Assembly: GCA_937890045.1 (NCBI GenBank)
Contig: CALBXV010000145.1
Location: 1 to 8,763, forward strand
Direction of reading: 5' to 3'
DNA from: an uncultured archaeon
GTDB lineage: Archaea > Thermoproteota > Nitrososphaeria > Nitrososphaerales > CALBXV01
Length of the DNA: 8,763 nt
Shown here: one piece after another, positions 1-5,928 of the stretch
Position numbering within the stretch: position 1 is the first letter of the stretch
Layout: each line of letters begins with the position of its first letter
The notes under the pieces: generated by a model
The model's database searches: none
What the model was told of the DNA's origin: nothing
The model's input: the letters and a program-made list of their open reading frames with translations, nothing else
Program-made: the position numbers and the translations under genes

Positions 1-48
1 ACATTCAGGATTATTCTTATAAAACTTATTTACAATCCACTTAAACAT
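1..48 (-). CDS. 5' end of an unidentified gene, cut by the window edge
   Basis: Sixteen open codons run from an ATG at 48 to the window edge, reading MFKWIVNKFYKNNPEC. The ATG shares one base with the TAA stop of the VWA gene upstream (TAATG), the same coupling seen at other junctions here, so it is very likely a real translationally coupled gene. The visible residues are too few to name a family. In other phages CobT-like VWA genes often sit near an AAA+ ATPase gene, but nothing visible here shows that this is one. Confidence 0.6.
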   Translation of the reverse strand, partial: MFKWIVNKFYKNNPEC

Positions 49-2351
49 TACTTTTTAAGGAACGTCTTATTCATTGTTTTAGAAACAGACATAACAGAAG
101 TTACATCAATAAATTGTGCATCACTACCATACATTCTATTGAAAGCTGAAGTACTATCTTGTCTTTCATATGAAGACCCAATGAAATAACTTAAAACTTT
201 AATTCCACGATTACGAATTTCTTTAACCATTTTCTTAGTATGATTGATTGCTGTATCGTGATGATAATCAATATCTTTATTTCCAAACATCGGCATCCCA
301 TCTGAAAAGTTTAGGAAATAAGAATCTTTATCTCTACCAGAAGGTATCATATCATTCATAATAGCTTCATAACATAACCCTTCAGGAGTAGTACCACTAG
401 CTCCCAGATATTTAAATAAAGTTTTTACTTTAGTAAAAGAATCTTTTCTTGAATCATAAGCAATCAAAATAATAGGATGATTATCAGATGATGATCTTCT
501 ATATCTATAACCACCATTATCTTGTGTAGACCTAAATGAGATTACCAAATCAACATTAGAAATCATATCAATTGCTTTAGCCATAGCCACAACTGAAGTC
601 ATTGTTTTAGTCCACTTATCACCACTCATAGAACCACTAGCGTCAACAGAAATATGTAAGTGAGCATCTGGATAACTATCAACAAAAGTTTGACTAAAAA
701 CATTCTGATTATCAAAACCCAATTCAGCAATTAATCTCTTATCAATTCTACCATTAAGTTTTCTGGTATATTTAGTATCACGAGATTCACCACGAACCTG
801 AAGTTTTCTACCTAAGATAGTTCCCAATCTAACACCATCTTCTATATAAGTGTCTCTATATCCATCTGTACCATAATTATCACCCTGCCATTTTGAAATC
901 ATACCAACAGTATCACTATCAACTAAACCTTTATTGAAATTTTTAACAACAATAACTTTAGTAGGTGTATTTTTTCCTGTATAATAATTAGTTAAGTTCT
1001 TACCAACTTCTCTGTATTCCATCCCAGCCGATTCAACTGCATCTAATGATGCTTTATCTTTTTTAGAAACTTTCTTTTTAGTGATATCACCATCCATAAA
1101 TTTCTTCTGCTTTTCAAAAGCCTTTACTAATTGTCTTTTCTGTGCATCAGTTAATTCTATTTTCTTTTCAGCAATATCAATTTGAGTACCTTCGACATTT
1201 TCATTAGAAGAAGATTTACCAGGTAAATCTATACTTGCCCCACCATTACCACTTTCAGATGATTCACCTTCTTTAATACTATCAAGTAAAGAATCAAATT
1301 CATCATCATTCAATCCTTTATATTTATCATCACTTTCACCACCTGAAGATTCATTACCTTCATCAGAAGAATCACTACCATCTGCTTTCTCATAAGAGAT
1401 TTCACCAGTTTCACTATTTACATTTTCAATACCATCTGGAATATTATTAAGGATTACATCATAAACTTTGAGAGCAACTTTGAAAGCATCATCAGTAGAT
1501 TTTATATTTTTTACACCACCATTATCTTTAAAAATTGAAGTATAAATTTTACGAAGACCGTCAAGAGCGTTTAGATTAGTATTCTTATTAGTGAGATTTA
1601 TAACTCTAAACATATATGAATCCCAGTTATTATCAGTATATTCATCAGTACCTAAAGCCTTATCAATAATTTTAGAATGAAAATACTTCTTATACATTGA
1701 ATGATAATAACCTTTGTATCCAGGAGAATTAGAAAAAACATAGTTGTCAATTCGTCTATCTTCAACATAGTTTAGTAAATTTTTAATATGTGAAAGAATT
1801 TCCATTTTAGAAAATCCTTTAACTTCTGCTCTATTGAAATATTCTTTTGGGATATTTACTTCAAGATTCCTAACCATATCAAAATCTGAAAGTAAGATAT
1901 GTGAACCTTCATGCAAAGCCAAACCAACAGAACTATCAAAAAGTTTATCATCTAACTTAGCTGAAATAGTAACTTTCTTACCATCGGTGACGGAAGGACC
2001 AGCGGTAGCAAATGTAACAGGAATATCTTTCTTTGTTAAGATATTAACAAAGTTAGCAATTGCCCTTCTATAAGAAGACAATGCAATTAAATCAACTTTT
2101 GGTTTTACATCTTCATCATCAAATATAGAACCAGTATTATCCCAATCATTATCCAACCAAAAAGAAGAGTAGTTATTTTTCTTATTTAAAGACCCAACAG
2201 AATACTTCTCCCGAAGAGCCATTGGGTTAAAATGTTTCAAATTTTTCATCTCTTTTCTCTCTCTCATACCTGATCTTACAACAAAAGATCGATACAAGTC
2301 AAGCTTTTTTTTGCTTTTTTTTAACTTTTTTTTCTCACTAATATCACTCAT
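48..2351 (-). CDS. CobT-like VWA protein with N-terminal HExxH metallopeptidase-like region
   Basis: This 767-aa protein has two recognisable parts. Residues about 85-260 carry HEGSH (147-151), an HExxH zinc-protease signature, followed by NYVEDRRID (about 194-202), whose acidic pair could supply a further metal ligand. Residues about 310-390 form an acidic Ser/Gly/Asp-rich linker. Residues about 560-765 are a von Willebrand factor A domain with a complete MIDAS: DASGS (570-574), the GTTPEG threonine (654 or 655) and the FSDG aspartate (684). The layout resembles CobT-type VWA proteins, which in bacteria and phages partner with MoxR/CobS-type AAA+ ATPases in chaperone-like metal-insertion or remodelling machines; its role in phages is not settled. 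The first 28 residues are lysine-rich and encoded by homopolymer A runs. Met29 (2267) is an alternative start with its own promoter-like sequence just upstream. The ribosome-binding site is weak at both starts. The domain call is firm; activity is inferred. Confidence 0.9.
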   Translation of the reverse strand: MSDISEKKKLKKSKKKLDLYRSFVVRSGMRERKEMKNLKHFNPMALREKYSVGSLNKKNNYSSFWLDNDWDNTGSIFDDEDVKPKVDLIALSSYRRAIANFVNILTKKDIPVTFATAGPSVTDGKKVTISAKLDDKLFDSSVGLALHEGSHILLSDFDMVRNLEVNIPKEYFNRAEVKGFSKMEILSHIKNLLNYVEDRRIDNYVFSNSPGYKGYYHSMYKKYFHSKIIDKALGTDEYTDNNWDSYMFRVINLTNKNTNLNALDGLRKIYTSIFKDNGGVKNIKSTDDAFKVALKVYDVILNNIPDGIENVNSETGEISYEKADGSDSSDEGNESSGGESDDKYKGLNDDEFDSLLDSIKEGESSESGNGGASIDLPGKSSSNENVEGTQIDIAEKKIELTDAQKRQLVKAFEKQKKFMDGDITKKKVSKKDKASLDAVESAGMEYREVGKNLTNYYTGKNTPTKVIVVKNFNKGLVDSDTVGMISKWQGDNYGTDGYRDTYIEDGVRLGTILGRKLQVRGESRDTKYTRKLNGRIDKRLIAELGFDNQNVFSQTFVDSYPDAHLHISVDASGSMSGDKWTKTMTSVVAMAKAIDMISNVDLVISFRSTQDNGGYRYRRSSSDNHPIILIAYDSRKDSFTKVKTLFKYLGASGTTPEGLCYEAIMNDMIPSGRDKDSYFLNFSDGMPMFGNKDIDYHHDTAINHTKKMVKEIRNRGIKVLSYFIGSSYERQDSTSAFNRMYGSDAQFIDVTSVMSVSKTMNKTFLKK
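2273..2302 (-). promoter_or_regulatory. internal copy of promoter-like module (TTGACT-18-TAAGAT)
   Basis: Inside codons 17-26 of the VWA gene, the minus strand reads TTGACT (2302-2297), 18 bases, then TAAGAT (2278-2273). TTGACTTGTAT and TAAGATC match the copy at 2387-2358 exactly and with identical spacing. An ATG (Met29 of the VWA protein) follows five bases after TAAGAT, much as the annotated ATG follows the upstream copy. It could be an internal promoter for a shorter form, or a relic of a 5' duplication. No transcript evidence is available. Confidence 0.4.
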
Positions 2352-2357
2352 TACTGG

Positions 2358-2387
2358 ATCTTAACGCTAAAAACCAATACAAGTCAA
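2358..2387 (-). promoter_or_regulatory. putative sigma70-like promoter of the VWA gene
   Basis: On the minus strand, TTGACT (2387-2382) and TAAGAT (2363-2358) are separated by 18 bases, close to the -35/-10 consensus. The ATG at 2351 lies only six bases after the -10, so transcription would begin at or next to the start codon and the message would be leaderless or nearly so. An alternative is that the motif is a binding site for a phage factor rather than a promoter. Confidence 0.5.
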
Positions 2388-2450
2388 TGACTTTTTTAAA
2401 AAAAAGTAGGTTACTATATACGCGTGAGTTGTGTTCTAAATGATACCTTA

Positions 2451-2693
2451 CTAATTATAAACAACTGGTGTATCAAATCCTTCTTGTAATTGATAGGTCA
2501 GAATCCACTTCATATCATCATCTTCATCCCATTCCTCATAATCCACTAAGATAACATTAGCATCCCTCTTCATAAATCTCTCATTGATCTGATCTAGCTG
2601 CTCTTCTGAATGACATATTATGACTATCTTATCGCCCTGAGACTTAACCATAACCACGTTGTCCGCATGATTATACACAATATTGTCCTTCAT
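2451..2693 (-). CDS. hypothetical 80-aa acidic protein
   Basis: No family was recognised for this 80-residue protein. The N-terminal half (residues about 1-35) alternates hydrophobic and polar residues as beta strands would, followed by a helix-like stretch with EEQLDQINERF. An acidic patch, EEWDEDDD, lies near residues 53-60, and a short strand-like C-terminus ends in VVYN. There is no signal peptide or membrane segment. A promoter-like pair precedes it, and about 100 non-coding bases separate it from the VWA gene downstream, so it may be transcribed alone. The ribosome-binding site is poor (an A run before ATG). It could be a small host-takeover protein, but that is only a guess from size and location. 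Confidence 0.65.
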   Translation of the reverse strand: MKDNIVYNHADNVVMVKSQGDKIVIICHSEEQLDQINERFMKRDANVILVDYEEWDEDDDMKWILTYQLQEGFDTPVVYN

Positions 2694-2712
2694 TTTTTTC
2701 TGATTCTCGATA

Positions 2713-2739
2713 ATTATAACTGATAGTGGGAGAGGTCAA
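2713..2739 (-). promoter_or_regulatory. putative promoter TTGACC-15-TATAAT
   Basis: The minus strand has TTGACC (2739-2734) and a perfect TATAAT (2718-2713), 19 bases before the ATG at 2693. The 15-base spacer is shorter than the usual 16-18. A short inverted repeat, AGGTC at 2733-2737 with GACCT at 2750-2754, overlaps the -35 and could be an operator. The site begins right after the stop of the HAD gene. Confidence 0.45.
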
Positions 2740-2752
2740 ACATATATACGAC

Positions 2753-3367
2753 CTACCCAACAATCCTTTCTACTTCATTCAATCCATAAATCCTATATGT
2801 AGACTTGATATGCTGATTGTATGGTGCATCCATTAATATAAATGTCTCTTCATTTTTTCTACCATTTTTCCAATGATGCCAATTTTGTGGTGAATCATCT
2901 ACTAACCAATCTATTTCTACTTTCCACTTATCTCTACCTTTAACAAATACAACTCTATCAAAATTTAATCCTTGATGACCTAACCAAGATAATGTATGAT
3001 GTCTACAATTTTCTTTTTGTGAAGTAACACACCAGAACTCATAACCGAATTCTTTTCCCCAATCCATTAAAGCATCCATTGAATATATTGCATTGTAAGA
3101 TGTTATCCCTTGATGAGAATGAAATATTGGATCAGCTTCTTCCATTACTTCCTTAGATCTATCTTGCCAGTATATTTGTTGTAAATCTTTTTTAGAACAA
3201 TTAAAATTTTTCTCTAACTGCCAATCTGTAATTTCTGTAACACCTTCTTTAAGATATTCTGGATAATACATTGTAACAACGGACATTAATGAATTACAAA
3301 AATCTCTAAGAACTCCGTCTACATCTATTCCTATTATTTTATTTCTTTCTGATAACATCAAATACAT
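2753..3367 (-). CDS. HAD-superfamily 5'(3')-nucleotidase-like hydrolase
   Basis: This 204-aa protein shows the four HAD motifs: IDVDG (residues 14-18, nucleophile D15 and acid/base D17), VTS (114-116, motif II), lysine K143 or K147 in VKGRDK (motif III), and LVDDSP (155-160, motif IV with D157/D158). The insert between motifs I and II is mainly helical, like the C1 cap of deoxyribonucleotidases. HAD nucleotidases of this type dephosphorylate nucleoside monophosphates and are common in phage nucleotide metabolism; the substrate here is inferred. The ATG directly follows the TAA of the upstream membrane-protein gene (TAAATG). A second ATG at codon 4 (3358) is possible. The size fits the family and all key residues are present. 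Confidence 0.85.
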   Translation of the reverse strand: MYLMLSERNKIIGIDVDGVLRDFCNSLMSVVTMYYPEYLKEGVTEITDWQLEKNFNCSKKDLQQIYWQDRSKEVMEEADPIFHSHQGITSYNAIYSMDALMDWGKEFGYEFWCVTSQKENCRHHTLSWLGHQGLNFDRVVFVKGRDKWKVEIDWLVDDSPQNWHHWKNGRKNEETFILMDAPYNQHIKSTYRIYGLNEVERIVG

Positions 3368-3715
3368 TTATTTTATAATATTAGTAACCTGTATTAAAAC
3401 AATGCACATAGCTAACATTAAACATATAATAGTTTTTAATGTAGGAGCTTCGTGCAATATTCCCCAAGTCATTAGACCAAATATAATAGTTCCAAATCCA
3501 AATCCTATTAATCTAACATTCCAAAATTGACCAAAGTACTCATAACTAAATTGTGTAGATTTCCAAAATATCCATCCTAATGGTGCACCAAGAATAAATG
3601 GAAACCATGGATTTTTCATCCAATCAAACTTATCTAAATATTGACCTTGATGTTGAAACCATGCTCCTATGTTAGCAAGCCCTACCATTATTAAACATAA
3701 TAATAATTTATTCAC
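3368..3715 (-). CDS. four-helix DMT/SMR-like integral membrane protein
   Basis: This 115-aa hydrophobic protein has about four membrane segments: residues 2-20, 36-52, 66-88 and 92-112. Size, topology and the C-terminal pattern (an acidic residue before helix 4, then TLKTIICLMLA and VLIQV) resemble the small four-helix units of the drug/metabolite transporter superfamily, including SMR pumps and DMT-like proteins. No canonical membrane-embedded SMR glutamate is seen in helix 1, so pump function should not be assumed. The start is a GTG at 3715 overlapping the upstream TAG (TAGTG); GGAGAAG lies somewhat far upstream as a possible ribosome-binding site. It is transcribed just before the HAD nucleotidase-like gene. 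Function in the infected cell is unknown. Confidence 0.8.
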   Translation of the reverse strand: MNKLLLCLIMVGLANIGAWFQHQGQYLDKFDWMKNPWFPFILGAPLGWIFWKSTQFSYEYFGQFWNVRLIGFGFGTIIFGLMTWGILHEAPTLKTIICLMLAMCIVLIQVTNIIK

Positions 3716-3957
3716 TAAATGATTTCTTCTCCGTATAAGCTATATTGTTTTGGTGGTTCAGGGGGGAGTTCTGGATCGGGTAAGACATAATATATCTCAC
3801 CATCAAATGAACTTAAATGAAATTCTTTTATTCTACCTTTAGATTTTTGGAAAGCATATTCCAATCCTTCAGTTAATGAATCGAATGTATTTGATTTATC
3901 TACTGCGTCTTCCCACCTATCTCCAGGTGGAACTCTTTTTAATATTAATTCCTTCAT
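3715..3957 (-). CDS. hypothetical 80-aa protein with proline-rich C-terminus
   Basis: No family was recognised. The N-terminus begins with a strand-like ELILKRV, followed by a helix (residues about 26-40) and strands EFHLSS and EIYYVL. The C-terminus is proline-rich (PDPELPPEPP, about 61-70). There is no membrane segment. A good ribosome-binding site, AAGGA, sits six bases before the ATG, making this the likely first gene of a three-gene unit with the membrane protein and the HAD protein. The 127 bases upstream (3958-4084) are non-coding. They contain the palindrome CAATTCAATTG (3991-4001), an AATACT/AGTATT inverted repeat near 4013-4033 and repeated CCCTAT, but no convincing terminator. Confidence 0.75.
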   Translation of the reverse strand: MKELILKRVPPGDRWEDAVDKSNTFDSLTEGLEYAFQKSKGRIKEFHLSSFDGEIYYVLPDPELPPEPPKQYSLYGEEII

Positions 3958-4084
3958 AACATTTCCTTTTTAACATTGTTAGAACGGGAGCAATTCAATT
4001 GTTTTTGAACTAAATACTACTACAATAAGTATTAATAAATCCCTATTCTGTAATTATGCCCTATAGTCCCTTCAATGTAAAACA

Positions 4085-4372
4085 CTAAACATTCCATATA
4101 TCTAATACCTTTCCTAACTGTATTTCGAATTTATCTGTCATTGTCATACCCCTATATTCTACTAGCATCATAGGAGAATCTTTTCTATATCCATTCCTAA
4201 AATAAATATAATCATAAATTTTATTATGTAATCTTGAAGTCCAATAAGGTGTTATATCTCTATACTCTATAATCTTATTTCCATCTGCTATATCATCAAA
4301 ATATTTTCTATATAAATTTAAATGTAATATTCTTTTCTTTTTTATTAACTTGGGATACTTTAACTGAGACAT
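4085..4372 (-). CDS. ASCH-domain protein
   Basis: This 95-aa protein matches the ASCH (PUA-like) pattern: LHLNLYRKYFDDIADGNK (residues 16-33), then IEYRD (35-39), PYW (42-44), and a strand with FRNGY (58-62). The G-x-K and E-x-R positions are the hallmark of the fold, which is predicted to bind RNA or nucleotides and is frequent in phages. It is a minimal single-domain version. The ATG at 4372 shares a base with the TAA of the upstream gene (TAATG); a slightly longer frame from a TTG at 4381 is less likely. It is the last gene of the 5797-4085 cluster. The target is unknown. Confidence 0.8.
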   Translation of the reverse strand: MSQLKYPKLIKKKRILHLNLYRKYFDDIADGNKIIEYRDITPYWTSRLHNKIYDYIYFRNGYRKDSPMMLVEYRGMTMTDKFEIQLGKVLDIWNV

Positions 4373-4632
4373 TACTTCCAAGCTTTTTCACTAATTGTAG
4401 TTATATATTCTATTAGTCTACCACATTTCTTACAATAAATAGGTTCAATAGTTTCAGCATTTGAATAATGTGTTAGGTGGTCCTCACAATGTTGTTCTAC
4501 CAAAACCCAATCAGCTTTATTCTTCTTATTTAAAATGTGTCTATCCTTTTCTTGACCACAACATATAGTATATCTACCCTTCGGTTTTTTACCAGTTTTC
4601 TTTTCTTTAAAATATTCTCTATCCAATTTCAT
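4372..4632 (-). CDS. small Cys/His-rich putative zinc-binding protein
   Basis: This 86-aa protein has a lysine-rich N-terminus and three metal-ligand groups: CC at 24-25, C49-x2-H52 and C67-x2-C70 (in CKKCGR). The spacing suggests one zinc site, perhaps a zinc-ribbon-like module, but no named family was recognised. Start: the ATG at 4632 overlaps the upstream gene by 14 bases; ATGs at 4644 and 4650 would give 90 or 92 residues and larger overlaps. None has a strong ribosome-binding site. Its stop overlaps the ASCH gene start, so the two are probably translated together. A nucleic-acid-binding role is a guess from the zinc ligands and basic N-terminus. Confidence 0.75.
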   Translation of the reverse strand: MKLDREYFKEKKTGKKPKGRYTICCGQEKDRHILNKKNKADWVLVEQHCEDHLTHYSNAETIEPIYCKKCGRLIEYITTISEKAWK

Positions 4633-4855
4633 TTTCTTTTTCATATTCATATAAATCTGGAATTAACATATCTAAAAGTTCAAGAACTAAATCAGAATAT
4701 TCAGGATGGTTAGATAATGTTTCTACTAGATTAGCCATATATTCTGCAGGCATATAATCTAAATCATATTTATCAACTATTAATGCTTGTTCTATAAATG
4801 TTTCTATTACAACTTTAACATCATCGGGAATATCTTCCCTAATCCTGAACTTCAA
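4619..4855 (-). CDS. hypothetical 78-aa acidic helical protein, TTG start
   Basis: No family was recognised. The sequence is acidic and predicted mainly helical: DDVKVVIETFIEQALIV, AEYMANLVETLSN and SDLVLELLDMLIPDLYEYE. There is no membrane segment or cysteine. The only start preserving the N-terminus is TTG at 4855, 17 bases inside the end of the preceding gene; an in-frame ATG at codon 34 would leave only the C-terminal half. The overlaps with genes on both sides and the amphipathic helices support a real gene. Translation probably depends on ribosomes finishing the upstream gene. The start is the uncertain part. Confidence 0.65.
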   Translation of the reverse strand: MKFRIREDIPDDVKVVIETFIEQALIVDKYDLDYMPAEYMANLVETLSNHPEYSDLVLELLDMLIPDLYEYEKENEIG

Positions 4856-5507
4856 TTTTTATCTTCGTTTTCTTATCACTCCCAGACTCTCTTCTATAAA
4901 CCGTTTTACCACCATCTGGACTTTCGTAAATATATCCAGCATCTTTATCATCTACTATTTCTTCTGATAGTTTATTTCTTTCAAAGTCCTCGACTGATTT
5001 ATCAATTAGAGTATCAGTTTTTTTAACTTCCTCTTTATAACCTACAGCTTCTTCCCACTCTTTTACTTCATCATCAAAATACATTCCATCTATTTCTTCT
5101 GCTTGTGCAATAAAAACTTTATCTTCGTGTTTCTTTTGAGACCAATTCTTTTCTCGTCTATCCTCAGTTACTCTTTTATCATCTTTCATTTCCAACTCAA
5201 GTTCACATCCTAAATGATTATATTCTGAACCAATGTTATCATAATCTACATCAAAAGTATTTTTACCACAAATAGAACATACCCACTTTTCTTTTTCAAT
5301 TTGTTCATCTGATTTTTCGTAAACTGGCATATCTAATTTAGGTTTACCATTATAAGTACTGAGGTCTAAAACCCATCCCTTTCTACCATTATTAGTTTTT
5401 ATAGCAGCCATAATAGTATTAGCTATTGTTAAACGTGCAGCCTCTGATGCAAGATTAATTTGTCCTTCTGACATATCTTCCAATACATCCATTATTAATT
5501 GTTTCAT
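4839..5507 (-). CDS. hypothetical protein with zinc ribbon and acidic C-terminal region
   Basis: Residues 1-40 of this 222-aa protein form a helical region. A zinc-ribbon-like site follows, C77-x2-C80 and H98-x2-C101. A long charged, Glu/Lys/Asp-rich stretch (about 105-190) looks helical or disordered. The tail has GYIYESPDGGKTVYRRE (about 191-207), a short module that I recall from small proteins of T4-like marine phages; this could not be checked. Start: the ATG at 5507 is one base after the upstream TAA and preceded by GGGGAAG; a GTG at 5522 would add five residues but is less attractive. Function is unknown; nucleic-acid binding is a reasonable inference from the ribbon. Confidence 0.8.
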   Translation of the reverse strand: MKQLIMDVLEDMSEGQINLASEAARLTIANTIMAAIKTNNGRKGWVLDLSTYNGKPKLDMPVYEKSDEQIEKEKWVCSICGKNTFDVDYDNIGSEYNHLGCELELEMKDDKRVTEDRREKNWSQKKHEDKVFIAQAEEIDGMYFDDEVKEWEEAVGYKEEVKKTDTLIDKSVEDFERNKLSEEIVDDKDAGYIYESPDGGKTVYRRESGSDKKTKIKIEVQD

Positions 5508-5508
5508 A

Positions 5509-5703
5509 TTAAGCTTCCCCACTTTGTTTTATTTTATTAACAAGTTTATCCATACCTTGTAACTTGGGTGTTAATCCATAAACAACACCATAACAATCTA
5601 AACATAATTGTCCAGCACCTTCTACATATCCGAGCCTAAAATCTATATGAGTTTCTTTACTATATAAGGTTTCCCTTTTACAATTTACACATTTATCTTT
5701 CAT
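5509..5703 (-). CDS. small zinc-ribbon protein
   Basis: This 64-aa protein has two CxxC knuckles, C5-x2-C8 near the N-terminus and C34-x2-C37 after RLGYVEGAGQ, followed by a basic helical C-terminus. This is a simple four-cysteine zinc ribbon. Small proteins of this sort are common in T4-like phages; the partner is unknown. The ATG at 5703 overlaps the end of the 34-aa gene by 11 bases; a GTG one codon upstream (5706) is the alternative. The next gene starts one base after its stop, so it lies inside a coupled chain. Confidence 0.8.
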   Translation of the reverse strand: MKDKCVNCKRETLYSKETHIDFRLGYVEGAGQLCLDCYGVVYGLTPKLQGMDKLVNKIKQSGEA

Positions 5704-5797
5704 CACTTTCCTTATCTATATTTGCTAAGTAAAAAGAACCTACTGCAAAAAATGACAGTATTATAATCATAACTATTAATGATATTGTTTCTATCAT
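5693..5797 (-). CDS. 34-aa single-pass membrane peptide
   Basis: The ATG at 5797 opens a 34-codon frame, MIETISLIVMIIILSFF followed by AVGSFYLANIDKESDER, ending TAA. Residues about 5-26 form one strong membrane helix with a charged C-terminal tail. The frame overlaps the next gene by 11 bases and is preceded by a promoter-like site. It is the first gene after the terminator of the nuclease unit. No Shine-Dalgarno sequence is seen. A real gene is likely from hydrophobicity and placement but cannot be proven at this length. Confidence 0.55.
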   Translation of the reverse strand: MIETISLIVMIIILSFFAVGSFYLANIDKESDER

Positions 5798-5804
5798 ATT
5801 AATA

Positions 5805-5832
5805 AGTATAATTTAAATATACTATCTACCAA
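5805..5832 (-). promoter_or_regulatory. putative promoter TTGGTA-16-TATACT
   Basis: The minus strand carries TTGGTA (5832-5827) and TATACT (5810-5805) with a 16-base spacer, directly after the long hairpin that ends the nuclease unit. It would drive the 34-aa gene and the five genes after it. The ATG at 5797 is seven bases past the -10, so the message would be almost leaderless. Confidence 0.45.
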
Positions 5833-5840
5833 TAATTTTT

Positions 5841-5908
5841 AAAAGGGGCTCGGTTGATTTTTTAAGTTTATTTCTATTGGAAACTAAAAATTCGGTTGAG
5901 CCCCTTTT
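5841..5908 (-). terminator. long hairpin terminator, possibly bidirectional
   Basis: AAAAGGGGCTC (5841-5851) and GAGCCCCTTTT (5898-5908) are perfect 11-base inverted arms. The 46-base loop can extend the stem with AGTTT/AAACT (5865-5869, 5881-5885) and adjoining T/A runs. With A runs on one side and T runs on the other it suits termination in both directions. It begins 20 bases after the stop of the DUF262-HNH gene. The 8-base direct repeat TCGGTTGA (5850-5857, 5892-5899) is embedded in the structure, which an ordinary terminator does not need. Confidence 0.65.
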
Positions 5909-5928
5909 ATTTATTTAGATGACTGAGG

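Noticed and set aside
1834..2073. 79-codon open frame on the plus strand
   Set aside because: It lies entirely opposite the conserved N-terminal domain of the VWA protein, has no ribosome-binding site and no recognisable domain.
2384..2410. A/T-rich near-palindrome (T run followed by A run) before the VWA gene, as a terminator
   Set aside because: The stem lacks G/C pairs apart from the ends and no U tract follows a stable hairpin on the transcribed strand.
4059..4067. ACTATAGGG on the minus strand, resembling the core of a T7-type promoter
   Set aside because: Only this nine-base core matches; the upstream recognition bases differ, and no phage RNA polymerase gene or second copy is seen in the window.
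4787..5026. 79-codon plus-strand frame rich in Phe, Tyr and Leu
   Set aside because: Its composition is the mirror of Glu/Lys/Asp-rich coding on the minus strand; it overlaps two credible genes.
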